This document shows positions 41,803-51,182 of a stretch of 64,000 nucleotides of DNA, piece by piece (positions within the stretch are counted from its first letter, which is position 1; the number at the start of each line of letters is the position of its first letter). The position numbers and the translations under genes are program-made. The notes below the pieces were generated by a model that had not been told where the DNA came from, made no database searches, and saw only the letters and a list, made by a program, of their open reading frames with translations. The DNA is from Pontibacter sp. FD36 (GTDB lineage: Bacteria > Bacteroidota > Bacteroidia > Cytophagales > Hymenobacteraceae), in the NCBI RefSeq assembly GCF_015686655.1, contig NZ_JADPMP010000012.1:1-64000 (forward strand). Direction: 5' to 3'.

Positions 41803-44800
41803 TTATTTCTGAGCGCTTCCCTGCGTTTCTATATCTTTCAGCAGTTCGCGAACGGCTGCCTCCAGTTGCTGGTCTTTGCCTTTGCTTACCAGTTCGTATT
41901 CGTTCGCCACTTTCACGTCCGGCTCGGTTTGCAGGTTCTCCAGGTACTGTCCCTGCACATCCTTCACGCCTAGTGGCGGCACACCCCAACGCACCGATCC
42001 GTTTTGCAGCATTTCCCAGCCGGCGAAGGTACAGGTGCCCGGTACTGGCATACCAACCAGCTTGCCTAGCTTCAGGTCAGCATAGCTGAAAGCGAAGCAG
42101 TGGCCGTCGCTGTAGTTGGCTTCGTTGGCCAGCGCAATACTCGGCTTGGTCCAGCGGAACGAAGGCTCAATACCCATGGAGCGGGTATCGGTGGTGTAGT
42201 CTAGGAACTTCTTGCCGCTTAGGAACATGGCCAAGTCTGCTACCAGGTCACCACCGCCGTTGTTGCGGGTGTCTACTACCATACCTTTGCGATTGGCGTA
42301 TTTGCCCATTACCTCTTCGTACACGGTGCGGTAGCTTGGGTCGTTCATACCCGGTATGTGCACGTAACCCAGTTGTCCGTTGCTCAGGCGATCAACTTCC
42401 TCGGCGTTACGGCGCACCCAGCGCTTGTAAAGCAGGGCATTTTCTTCGCCTTGCGAGATAGGCTTCACGGTGATATCTCTTCTGTTTTTGCCATTGGCAT
42501 CTGTCACAGTAAGTAGGGTGTTCTTGCCTGCTTTGCGGTTCAGGAATTGTGCCAGATCCTTGTCTGGTGTAATGGTTTCGCCATCGATCTTTTCGATGAT
42601 CATACCTGCCTGCAGGTTCATACCCGCCTTGTTCAGCGGACCACCCACGATCACTTCGTCCAGTTTGATGCCGTTGCCGGTATAGGTCTGGTCGTAGAAG
42701 ATGCCCAATGAGGCTGTAGCGTCGCCGTTCGGATCATTTTTGCTGTAGCTGGCGCCGGAGTGCGATACGTTCAGCTCGCCCAGCAGTTCGCTCAGCATTT
42801 CAGTGAATTCATGGTCGTTGCTGATGTGCGGCAGGTAAGCTTCGTAGTCGGCTTTCAGTTCATCCCATTTGGCACCGTGGTAACCGGCGGTGTAGAAGGT
42901 CTGCTTCGTGCGGCGCCACACGTGCTCGAACATAAAGGCACGCTCTGCGGCGGCATCCAGGTTCATCTCACCGTCGATCTTCACGGTTTCCTGCTTCGTG
43001 CTGTTACTTGGGTCCAGCTTCACGATCTTACCATCCGACTCCAGGAAAATATTCTTCTGCTCCTTGTCCCATACCATGCTGGCGCGGTTGGCATTGAGGG
43101 TCACCAGCATTTTGGTTTCCTTGCTGCGCAGGCTCGTCGACCACAGGTTGTAGCCTTTCTCGAACTTAGCGAGGTAGTAAAGCGTTTCTCCGTCTTTTGA
43201 CACCAACGCGTCCGACAGGTTGGAAGAGTGCAGCGTCAGTTTCGCTTTGCGGTAGTTCAGGCCTTCCCAATCAATCTGCAGCTCTTCTTTTTTGGCAGAC
43301 TCGTCTTTTTTAGCTTTCTTTTTATTTTTCTCCTGCTCTTTTTCCTTCTCCTTTTCTTTGGCGGCTTTTTCTTCCTGTTCCTTCAGCAGGGCATAATCTT
43401 CTTTGCTGAGTCTGAACTTGTCGAAGGCGTCATGTGTGAAGAACATGGCGTATACGTCGGCCTGTGCGCCACCGCTGTTGGCCTGGCTGCGCATGCCGTC
43501 ACGGGTGCTGTTCCAGATCATCATCTTGCCGCCCTGCATCCATTTCGGAGCAAAGTCATTGTAGCCGCTTTCGGTCAGGTTGATTTTCTTGCCTTTGCCG
43601 TCTGCCGAAATAATGCCTACCTCACCATTAGCGAAGCCGGGCTCAGAGTACTCGAACAGTAGCCATTTGCCATCCGGGCTCCAGGTATAGTACTGGTCGT
43701 TGTCGCGCATTGAGAAGAGCTCCTGCGTAGTCAGCAGCGTGCGTACCTGCTTGCTGGCCAGGTTGAGCACTTTCAGGGTCATGCGGTCTTCCAGGAAAGC
43801 CACTTCTTTTCCGTCCGGGGAATAAAGTGGGGAGTAGTTCTCCTTGTCGTTTTCGATCAGTGGCGTTTCCTTTAGCAGGGTAGAGGCATAGAAGTAAGGC
43901 TCCTCCTCGCGTACGATATCCGTCTTGTAGATCTTCCAGCTCTTGCCGCGCTCGCTGGCGTAAAGCAGGGACTTACCGTCAGGGGAGAAGCTTACGCTGC
44001 GCTCCTGCTCCGGCGTGTTGGTGATGCGCTTGGTCACAGAACCCTCCACGGCGCTCACAAACACCTCTCCACGGTAAATGAAGGCAACCTCTTTGCCGTT
44101 AGGTGACACTGCCAGATCACGTATGCCATTGCCCACCGAAAGGATGCTCTCGTTATTACTCTTGGCATCTGTCGCGATACGAACGCTCACTTTCTGTGCC
44201 TGACCGTTCGGTTTGCGGGTATAGAGTTCGCCGTTCTGGCTGAAGGAAAGCGTACCGTCCTTGGCAGCGGTCAGGAAGCGAACCGGATGCTTCTCAAACT
44301 TGGTCACCTGCTCTGGTTTGGCAGGGCCCTTGGCAGCCATACTGTACACGTTGAAGGTACCGTTAGCCTCGCTCAGGAAGTAGATGGTTTTGTCATTATC
44401 CGCAAAAACCGGGTTGCGGTCCTCGCCTTCGTAGGTTGTCAGCTTGGTGTGCTTGCCGGATTTGGTGTCGTAGGACCAGATATCACGTGCTACAGAGGAT
44501 ACGTGGTGTTTGCGCCAGGTATTCTCGCCGCCTTTTCTGTCGTGGTAGAGCATGGTACTGCCATCGCGACTCAGCTTCACGTCCTCGGCTGGCGTGGTAA
44601 GTACCTGCTGCACGCGACCACCCGCAACGGCCACCTGGTACAGCTCCGAATGATAAGCGGTTGGGTACTGGCGGTTGCTGGCTGCGTCGAGGCGGCTGGA
44701 GCCGAAGTATACCGTTTTGTTGTCGTGGCTGAACTCGTAGGGGAATTCGTTTGCTGAGTGGTAGGTAATGCGCTGGGCTGTACCACCAGTGGCCGGCATC

Positions 44801-45081
44801 ACAAAGATGTCGAAATTGCCGTAGCGGTCGCTGGCGAAGGCGATGGACTTGCCATCGTGGCTCCACACTGGCATGTAGTCATGCGCCTCGTGCAGGGTGA
44901 GTGGAACGGCTGTGCCACCCGCTGCCGGGACAGTATAAAGGTCACCTTTGTACGTGAAAACGATGGTTTTGCCATCAGGGGAAATAGCCGGGTAGCGCAT
45001 CCAGGAAGGTGCGTCTTGCGCAGCAACTGAAAGCGCCGATCCGGCGGCCAGCAGTGCTGCTAAAGCATACTTTTTGATCAT
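41803..45081 (-). CDS. Tricorn-type S41 protease, exported
   Basis: A 1092-residue protease that cuts peptides into small products. The ATG at 45081 gives a proper signal peptide (MIKKYALAALLAAGSALSVAAQ); the frame runs 39 codons further to another ATG, which would bury it. Two propellers follow: repeated SPDGK blades (RYPAISPDGKTIVFTYKG, WSHDGKSIAFASDR) to about residue 540. A highly charged Lys/Glu linker lies at about 560-610. Then come the tricorn C1 helical domain with NVSHSG (His), a PDZ domain (GIKLDEVIVGGPLNKAGM) and the S41 core with DTRNNGGGDLVAD and ANYSDGHCFAFS, where the Ser near 991 is the expected nucleophile. Confidence 0.94.
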   Translation of the reverse strand: MIKKYALAALLAAGSALSVAAQDAPSWMRYPAISPDGKTIVFTYKGDLYTVPAAGGTAVPLTLHEAHDYMPVWSHDGKSIAFASDRYGNFDIFVMPATGGTAQRITYHSANEFPYEFSHDNKTVYFGSSRLDAASNRQYPTAYHSELYQVAVAGGRVQQVLTTPAEDVKLSRDGSTMLYHDRKGGENTWRKHHVSSVARDIWSYDTKSGKHTKLTTYEGEDRNPVFADNDKTIYFLSEANGTFNVYSMAAKGPAKPEQVTKFEKHPVRFLTAAKDGTLSFSQNGELYTRKPNGQAQKVSVRIATDAKSNNESILSVGNGIRDLAVSPNGKEVAFIYRGEVFVSAVEGSVTKRITNTPEQERSVSFSPDGKSLLYASERGKSWKIYKTDIVREEEPYFYASTLLKETPLIENDKENYSPLYSPDGKEVAFLEDRMTLKVLNLASKQVRTLLTTQELFSMRDNDQYYTWSPDGKWLLFEYSEPGFANGEVGIISADGKGKKINLTESGYNDFAPKWMQGGKMMIWNSTRDGMRSQANSGGAQADVYAMFFTHDAFDKFRLSKEDYALLKEQEEKAAKEKEKEKEQEKNKKKAKKDESAKKEELQIDWEGLNYRKAKLTLHSSNLSDALVSKDGETLYYLAKFEKGYNLWSTSLRSKETKMLVTLNANRASMVWDKEQKNIFLESDGKIVKLDPSNSTKQETVKIDGEMNLDAAAERAFMFEHVWRRTKQTFYTAGYHGAKWDELKADYEAYLPHISNDHEFTEMLSELLGELNVSHSGASYSKNDPNGDATASLGIFYDQTYTGNGIKLDEVIVGGPLNKAGMNLQAGMIIEKIDGETITPDKDLAQFLNRKAGKNTLLTVTDANGKNRRDITVKPISQGEENALLYKRWVRRNAEEVDRLSNGQLGYVHIPGMNDPSYRTVYEEVMGKYANRKGMVVDTRNNGGGDLVADLAMFLSGKKFLDYTTDTRSMGIEPSFRWTKPSIALANEANYSDGHCFAFSYADLKLGKLVGMPVPGTCTFAGWEMLQNGSVRWGVPPLGVKDVQGQYLENLQTEPDVKVANEYELVSKGKDQQLEAAVRELLKDIETQGSAQK

Positions 45082-45320
45082 AGGGTTCGGATTGAAAGCC
45101 CCTAAGTTAAGGAAGATGTTGGAAAGATGATAAGTTTTTGAGGGGAGCGATGTTATACCTTTAGTTGGGGAAGCGGGATATCGGAACCGGATTATCATCT
45201 CACCTCAGCCCTCAATTTGTGTCAGGACAAATAACGAGGTGCTACCAGCCAAAGCAAACAATGAAACAATAAAGTTTGCCATACCTAAAAGTCCCGGTTA
45301 CCCTAGTAAAATAAATTCCT

Positions 45321-46631
45321 CTAATGTGACTGCATCACGAGCGCCAGCACACTAAATGCGACAATCACCCACAGCGTAGGCGATATGGTTCTGGCGTTTC
45401 CGGTGGCAACTTTGAGTACAGCCCAGCTCAGAAAGCCCCAGATGATACCCTGTGAAATAGAGTAGGTAAAGGGGATCAGCACCATGGCCAGAAAGGCAGG
45501 TATGGCTTCATCCATTTTCAGCCAGTTGATTTTGACAACCGGCCTTACCATAAAGGCACCAACCAAAACCAGGGCAGGAGCAGTCGCGATGGCCGGAATC
45601 ATGGAGAGGAGCGGAGCCAGAAAGAGGAAAGGTAAAAACAACAAACCTCCTACCACCGCAGTCAATCCGGATCGGCCGCCGGCCTCGATTCCTACAGCTG
45701 ACTCTACATAAGCTGTGCCGGGGCTGGAGCCAAGCAAACCTGCAATGGTAGTAGACATGGCATCGGCTGTTAGAGAACGGGCTACATTGCGTGGCTCCCC
45801 GTGCTCATCTGTTAGGTTGGCGGCTTCGGCCAGACCTACAAAGGTGGAAAGGCTATCGAACAAATCAGTGAAGACGAAAGCGAAGATCACTGGAAAAACA
45901 GCAAACTGCAGCGAATTGATCAGATCCAATTGTAGGACCAAACTGAAGTCAGGCGTAGAAAAGAGTCCCTGCCAGCTGATAACCGGATCAGCCTCCATGG
46001 CCCACCAGCGGCCCAGCGGATATGCTGCCAAAGTAGTGAGCACGATGCCAATCAGGATGGCTCCCGTTACGTTGCGCGTGATCAGGATCGCCATCAGAAA
46101 CAAGCCACCCAGAAAAGTAAGGACTGACGGCGAGAGCGGACCCAAACCAACCGTGGTAGCCGGATTGGAAACAATGAAGCCGGCATTGGCAAACCCGATC
46201 AGGGTAATGAACAGTCCTATACCTGCGGCAATGGCATAGCGCAAAGGGCGGGGGATGGCCTTGACAATCAGGGTGCGCACATTGAATATAGAGAGCAGCA
46301 GGAAGATAATACCCGACCAGAAAACAGCTCCCAAAGCCACCTGCCACGTGATGCCCATGCCCATCACAGCAGAAAAAGTGAAGAAAGCGTTCAGCCCCAT
46401 GCCTGGCGCCACAATAATCGGATTTCGGGCATAGATACCCATCATCACGCTGCTGAAGAAAGACACCAAAACCGTCGCCGTCAGTGCCCCCGAAAAAGGC
46501 ATTCCCGCCTGGCTCAGGATCGATGGGTTTACAACGACAATATAAGCAGTGGCCAGAAAAGAGGTCAGGCCGGCGAGTACCTCAGTCCTAACGTTTGTGT
46601 TGTTTTTCTTCAGTTCAAAGTATGACTCCAT
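45321..46631 (-). CDS. NCS2-family purine permease (AzgA-like)
   Basis: A 436-residue inner-membrane transporter with 12-14 membrane segments for adenine, guanine or hypoxanthine uptake. The ATG at 46631 (MESYFELKKNNTNVRTEVLAGLTSFLATAYIVVVNP) is the standard AzgA-type start; the longer frame needs a TTG. Other signatures: APGMGLNAFFTF, FTDLFDSLSTFVGLAEAANL, DAMSTTIAGLLGSSPGTAYVESAVGIEAGGRSGLTAV. No partner genes are beside it. Confidence 0.95.
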   Translation of the reverse strand: MESYFELKKNNTNVRTEVLAGLTSFLATAYIVVVNPSILSQAGMPFSGALTATVLVSFFSSVMMGIYARNPIIVAPGMGLNAFFTFSAVMGMGITWQVALGAVFWSGIIFLLLSIFNVRTLIVKAIPRPLRYAIAAGIGLFITLIGFANAGFIVSNPATTVGLGPLSPSVLTFLGGLFLMAILITRNVTGAILIGIVLTTLAAYPLGRWWAMEADPVISWQGLFSTPDFSLVLQLDLINSLQFAVFPVIFAFVFTDLFDSLSTFVGLAEAANLTDEHGEPRNVARSLTADAMSTTIAGLLGSSPGTAYVESAVGIEAGGRSGLTAVVGGLLFLPFLFLAPLLSMIPAIATAPALVLVGAFMVRPVVKINWLKMDEAIPAFLAMVLIPFTYSISQGIIWGFLSWAVLKVATGNARTISPTLWVIVAFSVLALVMQSH

Positions 46632-46975
46632 GCCTGTGATTAGGGTTGAAGATGGATGGGAGTATAATATTAGGCAATTTATACGGAGATGCCCCAAAAA
46701 CTTATCGATGTTATTTCAGTGATCAGCGCTGTATCACCCTCCCGTGATTTTTTACCTGCCTGTAAGCAACCCTTCGCCTGCTGCACTTCTCTATTGCTTT
46801 AAACATACCTGCTCTGATTGTCCATTTTAAAACACAAGTGTTCATTATCAGACACTTGGATAGAGCATTTATTCAAAAAATATAGCGTAACGGGCTGGAA
46901 TAAAGCCTTTTAGGATGTTGGCATGCAATTAGAATAAACACAATTAAACTATGAAAAATATTTAATCCTGTCCAC
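46632..46975. promoter_or_regulatory. Divergent spacer with an inverted repeat
   Basis: This 344-base spacer separates the purine permease from the divergent TonB-dependent protein. It holds no gene that I can support. CAAGTGT (46845-46851) and ACACTTG (46862-46868), 10 bases apart, form a 7-bp inverted repeat that could bind a dimeric regulator, about 110 bases before the TonB-protein start. No purine riboswitch core was seen. Confidence 0.35.
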
Positions 46976-49444
46976 ATGAAAAATCCTCTATCTCTCCAGT
47001 CCAAACTTAATGGCAAGGTGCTGTTGCTGATGCCATTGTTATGCTTCATTTTCACAGCTGCCTCGGCACAGCAGGCTACCATATCAGGCAAAGTGCTGGA
47101 AACAGCTGACAAGCCGATGGGCTACGCCAACGTGCTCCTGCTCCATGCAACAGACTCCTCTCTCGTTAAAGGGACACTCTCTGACGAAAGCGGTGCTTTC
47201 CTGTTCGAAGGTATAGCCGTTGGCAGGTATAAGGTCGTGGCGAGTATGGTAGGCTTCGGTAAGTCGGAGCCCGTGGAAGCGAATGTAAGCTCTGAAGCAG
47301 AGGCGCTGAAACTGAATCCGATTATGATGAGCCAGTCTGCCACGGCGCTGAAGGAAGTCGTGATCGAAGCACAGAAACCGCTGCTCGAGCAGCACCTCGA
47401 CAAAACGGTGTTGAATGTGGAGAACAGCATTGTTTCAGCTGGTAACACAGCCCTGGAAGTACTGGAGAAGGCACCGGGCGTGGTGATCGACCAGAATGAC
47501 AACATCAGCATGCGCGGGCGCCAGGGTGTGATCGTGATGGTGGACGGAAAGCAGGTGCCAATGTCGGGTGCTGAACTGGCTAACATGCTGCGCGGCATGT
47601 CAGCCAGCAGCGTGGAGAAGATCGAGCTCATCACTAACCCATCGGCGAAATATGATGCGGCCGGCAACTCTGGCATCATCGACATCCGCCTGAAGCGTGA
47701 CAAGAGCCTGGGCACCAACGGAACATTCAACGCGTCCTACGGACAGGGCCGCTTCGCCAAGTCAAACCAGGGAGTGCAACTGAACCATCGCACGAAGAAG
47801 TTCAACCTCTTCGGCAGCTATAATTATGTGTTGCGCAAAGATTTCAATGACCTGGATATCTACCGCCGCTTCCTGGACGAGAACGGCAGCTTTATCGGTG
47901 CTTATGATCAGCAGAACAGGTTTGACTTTACGCTGAACAATCACACCGGCAGAGTAGGAGCTGATTACTTTTTGTCTCCTAAAACAGTGTTGGGCGTAAT
48001 TGCCAGTGGATTCGTGTCGGACTTAGACCGCGGAACAAACAACCGCTCCAGTGTGATCAATGCAGCGGGCGTGCCCGAATCGTCTTTTATCACCACTGCC
48101 GATGTAGAGCATGGACGCCGCAACCAGGCCTATAATTTCAACCTGAAGCACACGATCGACAGTGTAGGTCGTGAGATCACGGCCGATGTGGATTATATCG
48201 CGTACCGCAACACGGATGTGCAGAACTTCATTACCAACTATTATAACCTGAGCAATGAGCAGATCCGCAGCCCCTACCTGCTGTACGGTACCCTGGACGG
48301 TGAGCTGACCATCAAATCAGCACGCGCAGACTACCGCCAGCCACTGGCTGCGATCGGGGGCAATTTTGAGGCTGGTGTGAAGAGTAGTCTCGTGACAGCC
48401 GACAACAACCTGGCCTTTTTTGATCGCAGTAATGGTGGCAATGTGCCGGATACCGACAAGAGTAACCACTTCCTGTATGACGAGAACATCAACGCGGCAT
48501 ACGTCAATGCAAATAAGAAATGGGCGAAGGCTGGTTTGCAGCTGGGGCTCCGTCTCGAAAACACGATTGCCAAGGGCAGACAAGTTGTAGGTGATGATGG
48601 CTTTAAGCGCAACTATACCCAGCTGTTTCCGAGTGCGGCAGTTAACTATAGCCTGAGCAAGAAGCATGACCTGGGGATGTCTGTGAGTCGCCGCATCAAC
48701 CGGCCTTCTTACAACCAGCTCAACCCCTTCAAGAACTTCCTGGACCCAAGCACTTACGCAGCGGGAAATCCTTCCCTGAAGCCGGAGCTTTCCTACTCCT
48801 TCGAACTGACCCATACCTTTGATCAGCGTTTCATCACCAAACTGAGTTACAGCCACACCACCGATGTGATGGTGAACGTGCTCTCGCCAGACCCGAATGC
48901 TGAGAAGCTGGTGGTGCAAACCTTCCGCAACCTGGCTACGCTCGACTACTACGGCCTGACCTTGACTGCGCCTTTCTCGATCGGGAACTGGTTCAACAGT
49001 GTGAATAACGGCACATTCTACTATGGTCACTACAAAGGTTTTTTGGCTGGAACAGACCTGAGCAACGGTCGTCCTACTTTCAACTTCAACTCAAACAACA
49101 CCATCAAACTGCCTAACAACTGGTCAGCCGAATTGGTGGGTGTTTACCGCAGCCGCGAAGTGTATGGCTTCCTGGAAGTAGACCCGATCTGGTTTATGTC
49201 GGCGGGTGTGCAGAAGCAGTTCTGGGACAGAAAGGCCAGCGTGAAACTTAATGTGTCAGACATATTCTTTACCAACAAAGCCAACGGCTATACCGCCCTG
49301 GCCCGCTATGAAGAGAACTTCTACCAGCGCCGCGACACGCAGGTAGCCACCCTGAGCTTTAACTACCGCTTTGGTCAGGCGCAGTCTGGTCCGTCTCGCC
49401 GCCGCACCGGCAGTGCCGAAGAAGAAACGCGCAGAGCAAACTAA
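46976..49444 (+). CDS. TonB-dependent outer-membrane beta-barrel protein
   Basis: An 822-residue exported receptor (signal ending near ASAQ, 31). Residues about 34-120 are a carboxypeptidase-regulatory-like domain (ATISGKVLETADKPMGYANVLLL), then a plug (TALKEVVIEAQKPLLEQHLDKTVLNVENSIVSAG, SMRGRQGVIVMVDGKQVP, NPSAKYDAAGNSGIIDIRLKR) and a barrel of the outer-membrane beta-barrel type 3 kind. This family is common in Bacteroidota and often sits near two-component or stress regulators; the substrate is unknown. The C-terminal tail is Arg-rich (QSGPSRRRTGSAEEETRRAN) rather than ending in an aromatic strand. A strong terminator follows. Confidence 0.92.
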   Translation: MKNPLSLQSKLNGKVLLLMPLLCFIFTAASAQQATISGKVLETADKPMGYANVLLLHATDSSLVKGTLSDESGAFLFEGIAVGRYKVVASMVGFGKSEPVEANVSSEAEALKLNPIMMSQSATALKEVVIEAQKPLLEQHLDKTVLNVENSIVSAGNTALEVLEKAPGVVIDQNDNISMRGRQGVIVMVDGKQVPMSGAELANMLRGMSASSVEKIELITNPSAKYDAAGNSGIIDIRLKRDKSLGTNGTFNASYGQGRFAKSNQGVQLNHRTKKFNLFGSYNYVLRKDFNDLDIYRRFLDENGSFIGAYDQQNRFDFTLNNHTGRVGADYFLSPKTVLGVIASGFVSDLDRGTNNRSSVINAAGVPESSFITTADVEHGRRNQAYNFNLKHTIDSVGREITADVDYIAYRNTDVQNFITNYYNLSNEQIRSPYLLYGTLDGELTIKSARADYRQPLAAIGGNFEAGVKSSLVTADNNLAFFDRSNGGNVPDTDKSNHFLYDENINAAYVNANKKWAKAGLQLGLRLENTIAKGRQVVGDDGFKRNYTQLFPSAAVNYSLSKKHDLGMSVSRRINRPSYNQLNPFKNFLDPSTYAAGNPSLKPELSYSFELTHTFDQRFITKLSYSHTTDVMVNVLSPDPNAEKLVVQTFRNLATLDYYGLTLTAPFSIGNWFNSVNNGTFYYGHYKGFLAGTDLSNGRPTFNFNSNNTIKLPNNWSAELVGVYRSREVYGFLEVDPIWFMSAGVQKQFWDRKASVKLNVSDIFFTNKANGYTALARYEENFYQRRDTQVATLSFNYRFGQAQSGPSRRRTGSAEEETRRAN

Positions 49445-49484
49445 GTAATTGTGAAAGAGTAAAGACTGGTTTTTGTTAATTGTT

Positions 49485-49516
49485 AAACCGCCCGGGCCTT
49501 GTCCGGGCGGTTTTGC
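49485..49516 (+). terminator. Intrinsic terminator after the TonB-dependent protein
   Basis: An 11-bp stem (49485-49495 with 49503-49513), 7-base loop, then TTTTGCTTTA. It is followed at 49528-49546 by two directly repeated TATACCTG words 3 bases apart. Confidence 0.88.
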
Positions 49517-49553
49517 TTTAGGGTGCGTATACCTGGGTTATACCTGTTGCGCC

Positions 49554-50285
49554 ATGTCCCAGACTGCCTTTTTCAAGTTTCACGGCTCTTTGAACGACTT
49601 TTTGCGCCCACGTCAACGCAACACGAGCATCCGCTATACCTATGCTGTGCACCAGACGGTGAAGGATGTGATCGAGGCCATCGGTGTGCCCCATGTAGAG
49701 GTGCGGGAGGTGCTGGTGAATGGAGCGAAAGCAGCATGGACTCAGCGACTTCAGGAGAATGATCAGGTGGAGGTATATCCATTTGAGGGAGGGGAGGAAG
49801 AGCTTCTGGCAGATAAAGGAGAACGACGTTTCGTGCTGGATGTGCACTTGGGCACGCTGGCCCGATCGCTGCGCATGCTGGGCTTCGACACGGTATACCG
49901 GAACGACCTGCACGACACAGAGCTGGTGCAGCTGGCCGATGAATCGCAACGCATTCTGCTCACGCGGGATGTGAACCTGCTCAAGCACAAGGATATACCT
50001 GCAGGCTACTGGCTGCGCTCGCAGCACACAGAGGAGCAGCTAAAAGAGGTAGTCATCAGGTACAAACTGCATGACCAGCTCCGGCCATTTACACGCTGCA
50101 TGGTTTGTAACGGAAACATTGTGGCAGTGGATAAACAGGAAGTGCTGGAACAGCTGCCACCTAAAACGAAGCAGTACTTTGACGAATTTTACCAATGCCA
50201 GCAATGTAAACAAGTATACTGGAAAGGCTCTCACTATGAGCGGATGATGGAGTTGGTCCATAAGATAGAGCGTATGGATGGCTAG
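49554..50285 (+). CDS. Mut7-C RNase-domain protein with ubiquitin-like N-terminus
   Basis: A 243-residue cytosolic protein. Residues about 1-85 are a ThiS/ubiquitin-like fold (TAFFKFHGSLNDFL...VREVLVNGAKAAWTQRLQENDQVEVYP). The Mut7-C PIN-like nuclease domain starts near 95 with FVLDVHLGTLARSLRMLGFDTVYRND, where Asp residues would bind metal, and continues with ILLTRDVNLL. Two CxxC pairs (RCMVCNG and YQCQQCKQVYWKGSHYERM) form a zinc ribbon. The ATG at 49554 is used; the longer frame needs TTG and runs through the terminator. The role in RNA turnover is inferred from the family. Confidence 0.92.
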   Translation: MSQTAFFKFHGSLNDFLRPRQRNTSIRYTYAVHQTVKDVIEAIGVPHVEVREVLVNGAKAAWTQRLQENDQVEVYPFEGGEEELLADKGERRFVLDVHLGTLARSLRMLGFDTVYRNDLHDTELVQLADESQRILLTRDVNLLKHKDIPAGYWLRSQHTEEQLKEVVIRYKLHDQLRPFTRCMVCNGNIVAVDKQEVLEQLPPKTKQYFDEFYQCQQCKQVYWKGSHYERMMELVHKIERMDG

Positions 50286-50380
50286 CCTGCAGGTTTAAAT
50301 TTCGTGTATGCCTTCTTTCCAGGATATGAGCTGGACGCGGAAGAATTTAAAATTAATATGGAAAGGTATTGGCAAAATTT

Positions 50381-50388
50381 TACCTTTG
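50381..50388 (+). promoter_or_regulatory. Possible -7 element before the His-rich small gene
   Basis: TACCTTTG fits TAnnTTTG and would give a leader of about 38 bases to the TTG at 50433. No -33 TTTG at the right distance is seen. Confidence 0.35.
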
Positions 50389-50432
50389 CTTTCCTGACGT
50401 AGACAAACCTACAACTCATAGACTACGAGAAT

Positions 50433-50750
50433 TTGTATAGCTTCCGTACCTATATCGCTTTTGTTTTTCTGATGCTGTTCACGCGCGTGATGGTGCCAGA
50501 CGAGATGGTATTGGCTATGCACTTTCACGATCACACCGAGCATGCGCTTCCTGATGCAGATCAAAAAGTAGATACGAGGCATCAGCACTGCCACGTCGAT
50601 GAGGTATACAACTCAGATTTCTCTTCTCCAGAGTTTTCATTTGAGTTGATCAAATACAGGGCAGAAGTTTGCTATTTGCAGCCTTATAGCTTCGCCTGGA
50701 AGTTTACTTATCCGAACAACACGTACCTGCGGGGGCCACCCATCGCCTAG
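50433..50750 (+). CDS. Small exported His-rich protein, possible metal handling
   Basis: A 105-residue protein read from a TTG; the frame has a stop at 50400 and no ATG before residue 14, so the start is uncertain. The N-terminus is a hydrophobic signal segment (YIAFVFLMLFTRVMVPDEMVLAM). The mature part opens with HFHDHTEH and continues KVDTRHQHCHVDEVYNSDF, so nine His and a Cys fall in about 45 residues, a pattern suited to binding copper, zinc or iron. The C-terminal YLRGPP is, from memory, shared by small Bacteroidota proteins found next to TonB-dependent receptors. It leads the group up to 58369. The metal-binding role is inference. Confidence 0.65.
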   Translation: MYSFRTYIAFVFLMLFTRVMVPDEMVLAMHFHDHTEHALPDADQKVDTRHQHCHVDEVYNSDFSSPEFSFELIKYRAEVCYLQPYSFAWKFTYPNNTYLRGPPIA

Positions 50751-51182
50751 GCGCTTATCTTCAAACTTTAAGGTTCATTTGTTATACGCTGTGCTGCAGG
50801 CATAAAGCTGTGCTCCCATACCTGGGAATAGCAGTTTTCAAATCCTGTGCAACAGCTGCCGTTCTCGCCTTGCCTTTAGTTGAAGGTATAGGTGCGCCGA
50901 TCAAATGCCAGCATTCATTTGGGATAAGCACCTGGTATAATCCACTACTTCCTGGTTTTAGCTGAACAGACCTTCGCACTGCAAATTCATTGTAGTTCGA
51001 TTGGGGTATCTGTTTATACCTGCTTTCGTGAGAGTTGGGCAGCGATGTTTGTTAGCATCTACACTGCCTGGCAGGTATAAGCATACCAGCTGTTTGACTG
51101 TGCCCTTTAGTAGCGGGTCACCTTCCTTTACTCACCCTTCCTGATCAGTCATTCTTTCCAAATAACATTTCATTTAGATCAA
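50751..51182. other. 432-base spacer with three TATACCT words, no gene
   Basis: No convincing gene. AGGTATA at 50884-50890, TATACCTG at 51015-51022 and CAGGTATA at 51072-51079 make this one of the densest places for the window-wide word. A GGGAATAGC...AAATCC...CAGCTGCCG stretch near 50825-50870 faintly recalls a cobalamin riboswitch core, but lacks a recognisable B12 box. Confidence 0.5.

Noticed and set aside
46632-46975. Possible purine riboswitch upstream of the NCS2 permease
   Set aside because: No conserved J1/2, J2/3 and P3 core or long leader structure could be found on the minus strand.
48317-49030. A 237-codon antisense frame within the TonB-dependent protein, and similar long antisense frames at 6594-7271, 10304-11095 and 62195-62866
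   Set aside because: All are shadows of well-supported genes with no domain pattern of their own.
50820-50960. Possible cobalamin riboswitch upstream of the deacylase and receptor
   Set aside because: A GGGAA and an AAATCC stretch are present, but the B12 box and the GCCACTG-type core are not; the receptor also looks siderophore-type.
50782-50979. A 65-codon minus-strand frame in the spacer
   Set aside because: No domain, no signal segment, opposite to the flanking transcription unit, and length expected by chance.
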